From Flavobacteriaceae bacterium (lineage in GTDB: Bacteria; Bacteroidota; Bacteroidia; Flavobacteriales; Flavobacteriaceae): a stretch of DNA of 61,001 nt. Location of the stretch: NCBI GenBank assembly GCA_009693635.1, contig SHWW01000002.1, positions 1-61,001 of the forward strand, read 5' to 3'. Position numbers and translations under genes: made by a program. Shown here in pieces: positions 20,729-31,074 of the stretch; the stretch's first letter is position 1, and each line of letters starts with the position of its first letter. Under the pieces are notes generated by a model. It was not told the origin of the DNA. It ran no database searches and saw only the letters and a program-made list of their open reading frames with translations.

Positions 20729-21982
20729 TTAAGCTAAGACTAATTTTCCTTGACTGTAAATTCCGTACACTTTTCCTTTTAATTCGATTCCAATAAAAGC
20801 CGAGTTTTTCGATTTCGATAAGATGTTTTCTTTGTTGAATGTCCAATTTCCATTTGGATTGAAAAGAGTGATATTTGCTTTTAAACCTTCTTTTATTGAT
20901 GCGATTTCAACGCTAAACCTACTTTTTCCAGCGGTTAATTTTTCGATTACTTTTTCTAAAGGCAGTACTGATGTTAGCGCTCCAAAAGCAGTTTCCAAAC
21001 CAATTGTCCCGTTTTTGGCTCCGTCAAATTCCATTTTTTTATGTTCAATATCAATCGGATTATGATCTGAAGTAATCATATCGATGGTGTTGTCTAAAAT
21101 TCCTTCTAATAAAGCTTTTCGGTCTGCTTCTGTTCTCAAAGGCGGTGAAACTTTATATCGGGTGTCAAAACCATCTAATTTTTCGTCTGTTAAAAATAAA
21201 TTATGTACTGCAACACTACAAGTAACGTTCAATCCTTTGGCTTTTGCATTTTTAATTAATTCAACTGATTTTGCGGTTGAAATTGTTGGAATATGCATTT
21301 TTCCACCTGTATATTCTAATAAAAATAGGTTTCTTGACAGTTGAAGTTCTTCGGCTAAATTTGGAATTCCTTTCAATCCCAATCTCGTAGAAACAACGCC
21401 TTCATTAGCAACTCCATTTCCATTTATCGTTGTATCTTGACAAAATGCAAGAAGCAATCCGTCAAAATCTTGAACATATTGCAATCCAATTTTCAGTAAA
21501 TTGGCATTGTCAGTATTTTTATTATAATCTCCAAAAGCAACTGCTCCCGCATTTTTCATATCGAATAATTCTGCCATATCCTTCCCTTCGCTCTCTTTTG
21601 TGAAAGCACCAATAGGAAATAATTCTGTTGCAAAACCCATGGCTTTATTTCTTACAAAATTTATTTGCGATTGGTTGTCAATAATAGGGTAGGTGTTGGG
21701 TTGCAAAGCAATTGCGGTAAAACCACTTTTTGCAGCAACATTTAGTCCGTTTGGAATGGTTTCTCGGTCTTCAAAACCAGGTTCTCCAAGCGAAACGCTA
21801 CTGTCAAACCAGCCCTCAGAAATATGGAGGTTTTCAAGTTTTATTTCTTCAAAACCGGATTCTTTAGGAAGATTAGTTCCAATTTTTTCAATAGTTCCTT
21901 CTTTGATTTTTACATCCACAATTTTGTTGTGAAAAGGACTTTTTGAGTCAATAATTCTTGCTTCTCTGATGATTAGTTTCAT
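20729..21982 (-). CDS. Dihydroorotase homolog, probable catalytically degenerate form
   Basis: Amidohydrolase with EPGFEDRETIPNG...SGFTAIALQPNT and TSDHNP, but canonical DxHxH is DSSVS; ATG at 21982 (MKLIIREARII) preferred over the ORF-track start. Confidence 0.85.
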   Translation of the reverse strand: MKLIIREARIIDSKSPFHNKIVDVKIKEGTIEKIGTNLPKESGFEEIKLENLHISEGWFDSSVSLGEPGFEDRETIPNGLNVAAKSGFTAIALQPNTYPIIDNQSQINFVRNKAMGFATELFPIGAFTKESEGKDMAELFDMKNAGAVAFGDYNKNTDNANLLKIGLQYVQDFDGLLLAFCQDTTINGNGVANEGVVSTRLGLKGIPNLAEELQLSRNLFLLEYTGGKMHIPTISTAKSVELIKNAKAKGLNVTCSVAVHNLFLTDEKLDGFDTRYKVSPPLRTEADRKALLEGILDNTIDMITSDHNPIDIEHKKMEFDGAKNGTIGLETAFGALTSVLPLEKVIEKLTAGKSRFSVEIASIKEGLKANITLFNPNGNWTFNKENILSKSKNSAFIGIELKGKVYGIYSQGKLVLA

Positions 21983-23907
21983 TTTACAAATTTTTGAATT
22001 ACTACTTCTAAAGTTAAAAATAATAGTGTTAATAGGACAAACAATTTCCAAATTTCATAATTGCTTCGGTCTGAAAGCAAACTGTTAAATACAATGTCAA
22101 CTGAGTTTACGACTTTGTAATCTGATAATAAATTGCTATTGGCTAAAGCCAAATTACCTTCAGATCGATTGTAGTTAAAACTGATATTTTGTATAAAATC
22201 ATCTTGTTTGTAAACTCCAAAATTCCCCGCAAAAGTTGGGTAATCATTGAATAAAAGTTTGACTTTATTATTCAAGATTTGTTGAATTGGAATGAATTTT
22301 TCTGATGCATTTTTCACATTTACAATTTCGTCTTTTGATAGACTAGTTGCCACTAAAAAAGGGTGGTTTTCACCAATTATTTTCGCATTTACTCCAGTTT
22401 TATAAGCGTTTTGAGCCATATTATAAAATATAGGAACAATCAACGGAGAATTCTGAAAATTAGAATTTACTTTATTTATAGGTGCCGAAAATACATAAAC
22501 AGCTGAAATTTGGTTTTGCAAAGTGATTAAAAATACATTTTTGTCTTCAAAACTCAAAATTGGTGGATTTGGACTTGAAACTCCAAAAGATTGTTTGGTA
22601 TTTGGATACTGAAAATTGACTATTTTTTTCTCAAATACCGATTGGAATATAGGATGTTGAAAGGCAATTTTCGTAATTAACTTATTGGTATTTTGTAAAG
22701 CGCCAAATTGGATTTTTCCGAAAGTTCCCAAAAATCGATTCAAATCAGAAGTTGTATTTTCATTGGAAGGAATTACAACCAAATTACCCCCTTTTTCAAC
22801 AAACGATTTAAGGTTGGTTTTCAATGCTTGTGGAATTTTTTCTACTTCATTCAACACAATTACATCTTGCTTTTCAATGGCATTGTAGTCTAAAGTTTCT
22901 ATTGTTGAATTGGAATAATTGAATTCGGAAACGGTATAAATTCTTGATAAGAAGCTACTTTTTTCTGTTTTTCCAATGCTAATTACATTGGTTTTCTCTG
23001 GTTTTGAAATGCTGAAATAGAACGTATTATCATACGATAAACTTCCGTCATTTATAGAAACATAACCGTTAAAATCCTTTTTAGGAATTGTAAAGTTAAT
23101 CCTATTTTCTTGGGTTTCAAACTTTACTAAGGTTTTGGTAAAGAGCTTTTTCTCATTGTACAAAGCTATTGGAATAGCATTTTTTTGTTCACCGTAAGAA
23201 GTCAATTTTACGCCAATTTCATAAAAATCATTTAAGTTTTGTTTGATGAAAACACTGTCAATTGAAATATTGTTTTTTTGTTCTCCTTCAGGATTTATAA
23301 AATAAGTATTGAAGTTAGAATCAATACTTTTCAATTGTTTTTGTTCTAATCCTAATGCATCTGTAATAATAATAATGTCTTTATTGAAAGGTGTTTTGTG
23401 AGATTTTATTTTTGCCATAGCACTTTCAAGTTGAAATGGCAAAGCGCTGTAGGTAAGGTTTTGAACTTCTTTTTGAATCGATTTTATGTCGGTATTCCAA
23501 AACGTTTCCGAATTGGTAATCAATGTAAAAGTCTGTTTTTCGGTTGTGGTTTCTAATAATTCCTGAACAGCACGTTTCAAAAGTTCGCCTTTTTTACCTT
23601 TTGCTTGCATCGAAAACGAGTTGTCTAAAACAATATACATTTCATTGGTGGCATTTTTCCTGTCTTTAGGTAGGAAAAAAGGTTGTGCAAAGGCAATGAT
23701 GATTGACGCTAATAACAACGTTCGCGTAATTAAAAGCAACCATTTTTTGATTTTTGAACTCTTCCGAGTTTGAATTGAAAGCTCTTTAAGGAAGCGAACA
23801 TTAGTAAAATATTCTTTTTTAAAACGTCTTAATTGAAACAAATGAACCAGAATTGGAATTACCAATAATAAAAGGAAATAGAGTATTTCTGGATGTTTAA
23901 ATTGCAT
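21979..23907 (-). CDS. BatA/VWA domain membrane protein
   Basis: N-terminal FKHPEILYFLLLLVIPILVHLFQLRRFKKEYFTNVRFL, VWA MYIVLDNSFSM, C-terminal TM; 4-nt overlap with the downstream gene. Confidence 0.85.
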   Translation of the reverse strand: MQFKHPEILYFLLLLVIPILVHLFQLRRFKKEYFTNVRFLKELSIQTRKSSKIKKWLLLITRTLLLASIIIAFAQPFFLPKDRKNATNEMYIVLDNSFSMQAKGKKGELLKRAVQELLETTTEKQTFTLITNSETFWNTDIKSIQKEVQNLTYSALPFQLESAMAKIKSHKTPFNKDIIIITDALGLEQKQLKSIDSNFNTYFINPEGEQKNNISIDSVFIKQNLNDFYEIGVKLTSYGEQKNAIPIALYNEKKLFTKTLVKFETQENRINFTIPKKDFNGYVSINDGSLSYDNTFYFSISKPEKTNVISIGKTEKSSFLSRIYTVSEFNYSNSTIETLDYNAIEKQDVIVLNEVEKIPQALKTNLKSFVEKGGNLVVIPSNENTTSDLNRFLGTFGKIQFGALQNTNKLITKIAFQHPIFQSVFEKKIVNFQYPNTKQSFGVSSPNPPILSFEDKNVFLITLQNQISAVYVFSAPINKVNSNFQNSPLIVPIFYNMAQNAYKTGVNAKIIGENHPFLVATSLSKDEIVNVKNASEKFIPIQQILNNKVKLLFNDYPTFAGNFGVYKQDDFIQNISFNYNRSEGNLALANSNLLSDYKVVNSVDIVFNSLLSDRSNYEIWKLFVLLTLLFLTLEVVIQKFVK

Positions 23908-23967
23908 TCTAATTAGCGTTTGTCAAAAATAGCAATCAATTATCAATTTTCAAGTAACAAACAAGAT

Positions 23968-25320
23968 TTATTTCTTGTCTTTACGTTTTTTATCTCTCGT
24001 TTTAAGCATATTTCTATTCACAGAACCCGAAACTTTCTTCTTTGTTTTTGATGGTCCTCCAAGATTTACTTTTTTATTCTTTTTTGATTTCTCATGAAAA
24101 GCACCGTCACCATCTAATTTTGGTTTTTTAAGCAAAAACTTTATCGGTTGTTTGTCTTTTTCAGGCTCAATTAATTTGGTTGAAATTTCTACAACTTCAG
24201 GAAATTTAACTATTTCAAGCAATTGCCCCATCAATTCTTCAACTTCGGTTTTAAAATCGTCTTCCCGTGGCGTAATAAAACTAATGGCGGTTCCCGCGGC
24301 ATCGGCACGACCTGTTCTACCAATTCTGTGCATGTATAATTCAGGCATTTCGGGAGCTTCAAAGTTGATTACGTGCGAAATATTTGAAATATCCAAACCT
24401 CTTGCCATAATATCGGTGGTAATAATTCCTCTCAAATTTCCTTCTTGAAAAGAAGCCATCGTACTCAAACGATAATTTTGAGATTTATTTGAGTGAATTA
24501 CCCCAAATTGTCCTTCAAATTGTTCTTCAATTCGCTCGTGAACCATATCCGAAATTTTCTTATTGTTCACAAAAACCAAGATCCGTTCCATCGATTCATC
24601 GGTTTCGAGTAAATGAATTAAAAGGTTTAATTTAGTGTTAAAATTCGGAACATTATAGGTAATTTGTTTGATGTTTTCTAATGGAGTTCCCGATGCTGAA
24701 AGCGTAACTTCTTCAGGAAAATCGAAGAAATCATTCAAAATCGCATCCACTTCGTCGGTCATTGTAGCCGAAAAAAGAATATTTTGACGTTTGTTTCTTG
24801 ACATCATTGCCAAAATAGAAGTCAATTGAACTCGAAAACCCAAATTCAACATTTCGTCAAACTCGTCAATGACTAATTTTTGAGTATCATCAAATCGGAT
24901 TACGCTGTCCAAAGCCAAATCCATTACCCGTCCAGGGGTTCCCACCAAAATATCAATTCCTTGATATACTGATTTTTTTTGCGTGTTAATATTCACACCA
25001 CCAAAAATCCCGATGGTTCTCACCGACATATATTTTGTTAATTTCTCCACCTCTTCAACGACTTGTACTACCAATTCCCTTGTAGGAACCAAGATTACAA
25101 TTTTGGGAGTATCAGTTGGTGTAAATTTATATAATTTCAATAAAGGCAATAAGTACGCAAAAGTTTTCCCGGTACCCGTTTGTGCAATTCCCATCATATC
25201 GCGCCCTGACATAATTACAGAAAAAGATTTTTTCTGAATTGGAGTAGGCGTCACAAATCCTAAATCATCAATTGCTTTTTGAACGGATTTTGGAAGATTG
25301 AATTGCTCGAAAGTATTCAT
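23968..25320 (-). CDS. DEAD/DEAH box RNA helicase
   Basis: AQTGTGKTFAY, VIDEFDEML (DEFD variant), SAT, HRIGRTGR; start MNTFEQFNLP at 25320. Confidence 0.92.
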   Translation of the reverse strand: MNTFEQFNLPKSVQKAIDDLGFVTPTPIQKKSFSVIMSGRDMMGIAQTGTGKTFAYLLPLLKLYKFTPTDTPKIVILVPTRELVVQVVEEVEKLTKYMSVRTIGIFGGVNINTQKKSVYQGIDILVGTPGRVMDLALDSVIRFDDTQKLVIDEFDEMLNLGFRVQLTSILAMMSRNKRQNILFSATMTDEVDAILNDFFDFPEEVTLSASGTPLENIKQITYNVPNFNTKLNLLIHLLETDESMERILVFVNNKKISDMVHERIEEQFEGQFGVIHSNKSQNYRLSTMASFQEGNLRGIITTDIMARGLDISNISHVINFEAPEMPELYMHRIGRTGRADAAGTAISFITPREDDFKTEVEELMGQLLEIVKFPEVVEISTKLIEPEKDKQPIKFLLKKPKLDGDGAFHEKSKKNKKVNLGGPSKTKKKVSGSVNRNMLKTRDKKRKDKK

Positions 25321-25509
25321 AAAATCTAAATTTGCTGCAAATATACGTTTTTTAGACGGGTACAAAAAGTTTCTACATTTCAAAGGTGTAAATGCTAATT
25401 TGAAATTACAATTTGTAGATGAATCGCTTAAATTTATAACTAATTTAATGTAAAGGGTTTAGTCCAAATAATTTTAGACAAATTAGTCTTGGGGAATTTT
25501 TAGTATCAT

Positions 25510-26382
25510 TTATTTCTCTATTTTTTTTCGTAATCCAAAAAGATAGAATGAAAAAATTGAAAATAAAAAACCAATTAATATGATGATATAATTCATTGGT
25601 TTTTCGATGGTTAATGACATCCGTATTAAAATGGTTGTGATAATAAAACTCGCATTTCTGAAAATTGTGAAAAACGAAAAGTGATATGTAAATGATATAA
25701 TTAATAACAAAACATCTACAAAAATCATAATAGAGAAAAAATCTGAATAGAATACAGCGTTTGAATTAGGGAAATTTTTATCAGTTTGTAAAGCTATTAT
25801 CATTTCAAAACCCCATTTATAAAAGCTACTGATACTTAATAATAATAAGATTATAATCATCCCTAATGAGACCATTTTTTTAATATTTATAAAATTATTG
25901 AGTTCATTAAAGATTTCTGATTTACCATTATTTTGATATATTTTATAGTATAAAATCGTTAAACCAAGCATAACTAGTGCGGCACAGAGGTCGTACATTA
26001 AACTTATAAATTCTGGATTAGAGATGTTAATGGAGTTTTTTAAATCGAGTTCGGCAATATCGTGAAAGAAACTCCTCAGTGTAATTAAGGTTATTACTTC
26101 AAATTGTTTACCTATAAATTCAGAAATTGATTTGGGAATGATAATGACCAGTAGAAAAACTTCATATAGCAGAATGAAACTAAAAGGGGTATAAATGGCT
26201 CTTAGATAGCTGTGCTGTAAATTTTGGAAATATAAAAAATTGTTACCTAAAAATATAAGTAATAAATGCAGCAAGAATGAAAAAACGGCTAAACGAAGAA
26301 TGATTAGTTCTATTTTGCGAACGTTTATTGAACTGAAGTAAGTATCGAAATAATTTCCTGAACGAGCTAAAATGGTATTCAT
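25510..26382 (-). CDS. Conserved multi-spanning membrane protein of unknown function
   Basis: About seven to eight hydrophobic segments; YLRAIYTPFSFILLYEVFLLV. Confidence 0.7.
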   Translation of the reverse strand: MNTILARSGNYFDTYFSSINVRKIELIILRLAVFSFLLHLLLIFLGNNFLYFQNLQHSYLRAIYTPFSFILLYEVFLLVIIIPKSISEFIGKQFEVITLITLRSFFHDIAELDLKNSINISNPEFISLMYDLCAALVMLGLTILYYKIYQNNGKSEIFNELNNFINIKKMVSLGMIIILLLLSISSFYKWGFEMIIALQTDKNFPNSNAVFYSDFFSIMIFVDVLLLIISFTYHFSFFTIFRNASFIITTILIRMSLTIEKPMNYIIILIGFLFSIFSFYLFGLRKKIEK

Positions 26383-26607
26383 AAATTCTAATAGTTTAAT
26401 TGTTTATTATTACCTTTTGAATTTGTGGCGTTGAAACTAATTTTGTGGAATCAGCATTGAATGTTTAACCTTACAAATATAATTAAAATTTTTTTGTTTT
26501 GAATTAAAACAATTGTTTATACGCTGATTAATAATTATTTTGGCGCTATATATTGAGTTTTTAGAAATTATTTAGTAATCAAAAAAGTAGTTGTTTTATG
26601 TGGGTTT

Positions 26608-26722
26608 GAGCGAAGGATGGAAGTGGAAATCCTTTGTGGAGCAAAGATTGTAACGAACAGCTTGACCGAGTTTAGAACAGATTGTCTTGTATCCTGAAAT
26701 AATCTAAACGAGGGCGCGCCCA
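26608..26722. repeat. GC-richer intergenic element, candidate dispersed repeat
   Basis: GAGCGAAGGATGGAAGTGGAAATCCTTTGTGGAGCAAAGATTGTAACGAACAGC...GTTTAGA...TCTAAAC...GGGCGCGCCC; unlike surrounding AT-rich DNA. Confidence 0.5.
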
Positions 26723-26740
26723 AAGAATAATTAGTAAAAA

Positions 26741-26772
26741 AAAATCCGCTTTGCTTTCACAAAACGGATTTA
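26741..26772 (-). terminator. Terminator downstream of lpdA
   Basis: AAAATCCGctTTGctttcaCAAaaCGGATTT hairpin 23 nt after the lpdA stop, T tract on the minus strand. Confidence 0.7.
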
Positions 26773-26794
26773 TATTGAAATTTATTTTTGAGTA

Positions 26795-28183
26795 TTACAA
26801 GTGAATTACTTCGCCATAAGCTTCTGCAACTGCTTCCATAACGGCTTCGCTCATAGTTGGGTGCGGGTGAATGGATTTTAGGATTTGGTGTCCTGTAGTT
26901 TCCAATTTACGGGCTACTACTGCTTCGGCAATCATATCGGTTACGCCTGCGCCAATCATGTGGCAGCCTAACCATTCGCCATATTTGGCATCAAAAATCA
27001 CTTTTACAAATCCGTCTGGAGTTCCTGAAGCTTTTGCTTTTCCTGATGCGGTGAATGGGAATTTTCCAACTTTTATTTCGTATCCTTTTTCGATTGCTTG
27101 TTTTTCAGTTAGTCCTACAGAAGCAATTTCTGGACTAGCATAAGTACAACCTGGGATATTTCCATAATCGATTGAATCGACGTGTAATCCTGCGATTTTT
27201 TCTACACAAGTAATTCCTTCGGCTGAGGCAACGTGAGCCAATGCTGGTCCTGGAACGACATCGCCAATAGCATAGTAACCAGGAATGTTAGTTTGGTAGA
27301 AATCGTTTATCACTATTTTATCTCTGTCGGTAGCAATTCCAACTTCTTCTAATCCAATGTTTTCAAGGTTGGTTTTGATTCCCACAGCTGAAAGTAATAT
27401 GTCGGCTTCAAGAATTTCTTCTCCTTTTGCGGTTTTCACATACGCTTTTACTCCAGCACCTGAAGTGTCAATTCTTTCTACAGAAGAGTTGGTCATAATT
27501 TTTACGCCCGCTTTTTTCATAGAACGTTCCATTTGTTTTGAAATATCTTCGTCTTCTAAAGGAACAATATTTGGTAGGAATTCAACGATTGTTACATCGG
27601 TTCCCATTGCGTTATAAAAGTGTGCAAATTCAACTCCAATAGCTCCAGAACCAACAACTATCATAGATTTTGGTTGTTTTTCTAATGTCATTGCCAATCG
27701 GTATCCAATTACTTTTACACCGTCTTGAGGCAAGTTTGGCAATTCACGAGAGCGAGCTCCTGTTGCAATAATGATATGATCGGCATCGTAATCAGTTACT
27801 TTTCCATCGGCAGCGGTAACGGCAACTTTTTTTCCAGGTTTCATTTTTCCAAAACCATCTATTACATCGATTTTATTTTTTTTCATCAGGAATTCAACAC
27901 CTTTGCTCATTCCATCGGCAATTCCTCTGCTGCGTTCTACAACTGCCGTGAAATTTTTATCAAAAGATGAAACAGTCAAGCCATAATCGGAAGCGTGTTT
28001 CAGGTAATCAAAAACTTGTGCTGATTTCAGTAATGCTTTTGTTGGAATACAACCCCAATTTAAGCATACTCCGCCTAAGTTTTCTTTTTCGATAACTGCT
28101 ACTTTGAACCCTAATTGTGAGGCTCTAATTGCGGTTACATAACCACCAGGACCACTTCCTAAAACTATAATATCGTATTTCAT
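26795..28183 (-). CDS. lpdA: Dihydrolipoyl dehydrogenase
   Basis: [39 protein letters not shown]. Confidence 0.96.
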   Translation of the reverse strand: MKYDIIVLGSGPGGYVTAIRASQLGFKVAVIEKENLGGVCLNWGCIPTKALLKSAQVFDYLKHASDYGLTVSSFDKNFTAVVERSRGIADGMSKGVEFLMKKNKIDVIDGFGKMKPGKKVAVTAADGKVTDYDADHIIIATGARSRELPNLPQDGVKVIGYRLAMTLEKQPKSMIVVGSGAIGVEFAHFYNAMGTDVTIVEFLPNIVPLEDEDISKQMERSMKKAGVKIMTNSSVERIDTSGAGVKAYVKTAKGEEILEADILLSAVGIKTNLENIGLEEVGIATDRDKIVINDFYQTNIPGYYAIGDVVPGPALAHVASAEGITCVEKIAGLHVDSIDYGNIPGCTYASPEIASVGLTEKQAIEKGYEIKVGKFPFTASGKAKASGTPDGFVKVIFDAKYGEWLGCHMIGAGVTDMIAEAVVARKLETTGHQILKSIHPHPTMSEAVMEAVAEAYGEVIHL

Positions 28184-28344
28184 TTTTATGTGTTTAATTT
28201 TTTAGTTGTAAAAATGCAGTCGCAAAGGCTCGTGTCATGTTTGTATGTTTTCTATTTTAGAATTCTGATGCGAATTTATGAATTATTTTTTATTTGATAA
28301 TAGGAAAAGTACAATAAGTTGTCCTTAATTATACAAATCTGAAA

Positions 28345-30099
28345 TTAGGTATTAAGTATAAACTGAGAATCGTATAAATTTTTATAATATCCCGTTTTTT
28401 GGCTTAATAATTCTTGGTGTGTTCCTTGTTCTACAATTATTCCTTTGTCCATTACCACAATTTTATCTGCGTTAATGATCGTTGCCAAACGGTGTGCGAT
28501 GATAATTGATGTTCGTCCCGTAGTGATGGTTTTAGTTGCACCTTGAATTAATTCTTCTGAATACATATCGATTGATGATGTAGCTTCATCCAAAATCAAG
28601 ATGCTTGGATTGGTAACATACGCTCGTAAAAAAGCTATTAGTTGGCGCTGCCCCGAAGATAGCATTACGCCTCGTTCTTTTACATTATAATCATAGCCTT
28701 CGGGTAAACTCATAATAAAATCATGTACTCCAATTTTTTTGGCTGCGGCTAAGACTTGTTCTCTTGAAATATCAGGATTGTTAAGTGTAATGTTGTTCAA
28801 TATAGTATCAGCAAATAGGAAAACGTCTTGCAAAACCACTGCGATTTGTTTTCGAAGCGAATCCAAAGTATAATCGTGAATGTTTTGTTTGTCAACAAAA
28901 ATAGTTCCGCTATTGATTTCGTAAAATCGATTTAGTAGGTTTATAATCGTTGATTTTCCGGCGCCTGTAGCTCCCACAATAGCGATGGTTTGACCTGATT
29001 TTATTTTCAAATTAAATCCTTTTATGACTTCTTCATTCTCGATATAACTGAAACGAACCTCTTTGAATTCGATTGTGCCTTCAAAAATTGGGGCTTCAAT
29101 TGTTCCAATGTCTTGGATGTATTCTTTGGTATCTAAAATCTCAAAAACGCGGTTGGCAGAAATCATTCCCATCTGCATTTCGTTGAATTTATCTGCAATT
29201 TGGCGTAAGGGGTTGAATAGCATTCCAATAAACATTGTATATGAAAAAATATCTCCAAAAGAAGTTGAGTTGTCGCCGTTTATAATTTGAAAACCTCCAT
29301 AAAGTACAATAAAACCAAGTGTAAAAGAGGAAATAATATCGGCAATTGGAAAAAAAATAGAATTATAAAGTATGGTTTTTATCCAAGCTTTATTGTGTTT
29401 GGAATTGATTTCTTTAAATTTTTCTATCTCAATATCTTCTCTATTAAAAAGCTGTACGATTTTCATTCCCGTAACGCGTTCTTGAACAAACGTATTTAGG
29501 TTGGCAATTTGGTTACGAACTTCTTCAAAGGTAATTTGCATTTTTCGTTGAAATATTCTGGTGATATAAACTAAAATTGGCATTGCTACAAAAACGATAC
29601 AGGTTAATCGCCAGTTTTCTTTGAGCATAAAACCAAGAATTACGACCATTTTTAGTAAATCGCTACCAATCATAAAAAGACCTTGACTGAAAATTTTAGC
29701 GATAGATTCCATATCCGAAACCGAACGAGTAATTAGCTGACCAACTGGTGCTGTATCATAATATTTCATTCGGAAACTTAGCATGTGCTTAAAGAGTTTA
29801 ACACGTACATCTTTCACTATGTCTTGCCCCAACCAATTCGCCCAATAAACGAAGAAAAAGTTGGATAGTACTTCAAGAATAAGTACTATTCCCATTAAAG
29901 TTACATACCATAAAAGTCCATTTTTATCGTTGGTTTTTATGTAGTCATCAACAGTTAATTTCAAAAGATATGGGCGTAAAGCAGCAAATATCGAAAGTAA
30001 TATTGCAAATAGAATTACGCTATTGAACCTCATTTTATAAGGTTTTGCATATTCTAAAATCCGTTTAAAAATGGTGGTATCGAATGCGGTAGCTTTCAT
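28345..30099 (-). CDS. ABC exporter, fused permease/ATP-binding protein
   Basis: TM domain, Walker A GATGAGKST, LSSGQRQLIAFLRA signature, Walker B ILILDEATSSID. Confidence 0.94.
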   Translation of the reverse strand: MKATAFDTTIFKRILEYAKPYKMRFNSVILFAILLSIFAALRPYLLKLTVDDYIKTNDKNGLLWYVTLMGIVLILEVLSNFFFVYWANWLGQDIVKDVRVKLFKHMLSFRMKYYDTAPVGQLITRSVSDMESIAKIFSQGLFMIGSDLLKMVVILGFMLKENWRLTCIVFVAMPILVYITRIFQRKMQITFEEVRNQIANLNTFVQERVTGMKIVQLFNREDIEIEKFKEINSKHNKAWIKTILYNSIFFPIADIISSFTLGFIVLYGGFQIINGDNSTSFGDIFSYTMFIGMLFNPLRQIADKFNEMQMGMISANRVFEILDTKEYIQDIGTIEAPIFEGTIEFKEVRFSYIENEEVIKGFNLKIKSGQTIAIVGATGAGKSTIINLLNRFYEINSGTIFVDKQNIHDYTLDSLRKQIAVVLQDVFLFADTILNNITLNNPDISREQVLAAAKKIGVHDFIMSLPEGYDYNVKERGVMLSSGQRQLIAFLRAYVTNPSILILDEATSSIDMYSEELIQGATKTITTGRTSIIIAHRLATIINADKIVVMDKGIIVEQGTHQELLSQKTGYYKNLYDSQFILNT

Positions 30100-30135
30100 A
30101 ATATTGTTACTGCGATTTTGTAAGTTGCTATTCCG

Positions 30136-30897
30136 TTATACATAATCATATTCTATTTTTGTTAGGTATAAACCTTGTGCTGGAACAGAAAATCCTGCTT
30201 CGTTTCTATTTTTATTTTCTATAATTGTATTGAAATCTGATAAGGAAATTTTGTGTAAGCCAATATTTACAAGTGTTCCCACAATTGCCCGAACCATATT
30301 TCGAAGAAAGCGATCTGCAGAAATGGTAAAAATTAAACGATTGTTTTCTTGCTTCCAAGAGGCTTCAGATATAGTGCAATTGAATGTATTTACGTCGGTA
30401 TTTACCTTTGAAAAACATTGAAAATCGGTGTGATTCAATAGTAATTGCGATGCTTGATTCATCAAATCGACATCTAAATTTTGATGGTAATACCAACTTG
30501 CATCTTGAGAAAAGGGATCTTTACAGATTGAAATATAATATTGATAGGTTCTTTTTTTAGCGTCAAAACGCGCGTGAGCTTCATCAGAAACTCCAAAAAT
30601 TTTAAAAATCACGATATCTTTTGGGAGATAGGAATTGAGTTTATGAACTGTGCTTTCTGTTTCAAATTTAGGAACAAAATCAAAATGTGCAAACATTTCT
30701 TTTGCGTGAACGCCTGTGTCAGTTCTCCCTGCTCCCGTTACACTAATTTGCTTCGCCTGTTCGCTAACGCTCGAGTCTGAATTCAAAATAACAGAAAGTG
30801 CGCTGTTCAAGGTTTCTTGTATAGTGCGCGCATTCGGTTGAATTTGCCAGCCGTGGTAATTAGTTCCGTTATATGCCAATTTTATGAAGTAGCGCAA
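30136..30897 (-). CDS. truA: tRNA pseudouridine synthase A
   Basis: YNGTNYHGWQIQPNARTIQ, GAGRTDTGVHA, FLRNMVRAIVG. Confidence 0.95.
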   Translation of the reverse strand: MRYFIKLAYNGTNYHGWQIQPNARTIQETLNSALSVILNSDSSVSEQAKQISVTGAGRTDTGVHAKEMFAHFDFVPKFETESTVHKLNSYLPKDIVIFKIFGVSDEAHARFDAKKRTYQYYISICKDPFSQDASWYYHQNLDVDLMNQASQLLLNHTDFQCFSKVNTDVNTFNCTISEASWKQENNRLIFTISADRFLRNMVRAIVGTLVNIGLHKISLSDFNTIIENKNRNEAGFSVPAQGLYLTKIEYDYV

Positions 30898-31030
30898 GTG
30901 ATTTCTTTTGAAGTCACAAATATACTTATTAATTTTTTCGATACGAAATCAGAAGCCCTCTAAGTTTTATAAGTTTCAATTTGATTTTTTATTTGTAATT
31001 GGAATGATTATTTTTACCAAAAATCATAGT

Positions 31031-31051
31031 CCAGTTTGCATTGTAAACTGG
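31031..31051. other. Short perfect hairpin upstream of the metallophosphoesterase
   Basis: CCAGTTT-gcattgt-AAACTGG. Confidence 0.4.
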
Positions 31052-31074
31052 AAATAGCTCCAAAAAAAACAATT

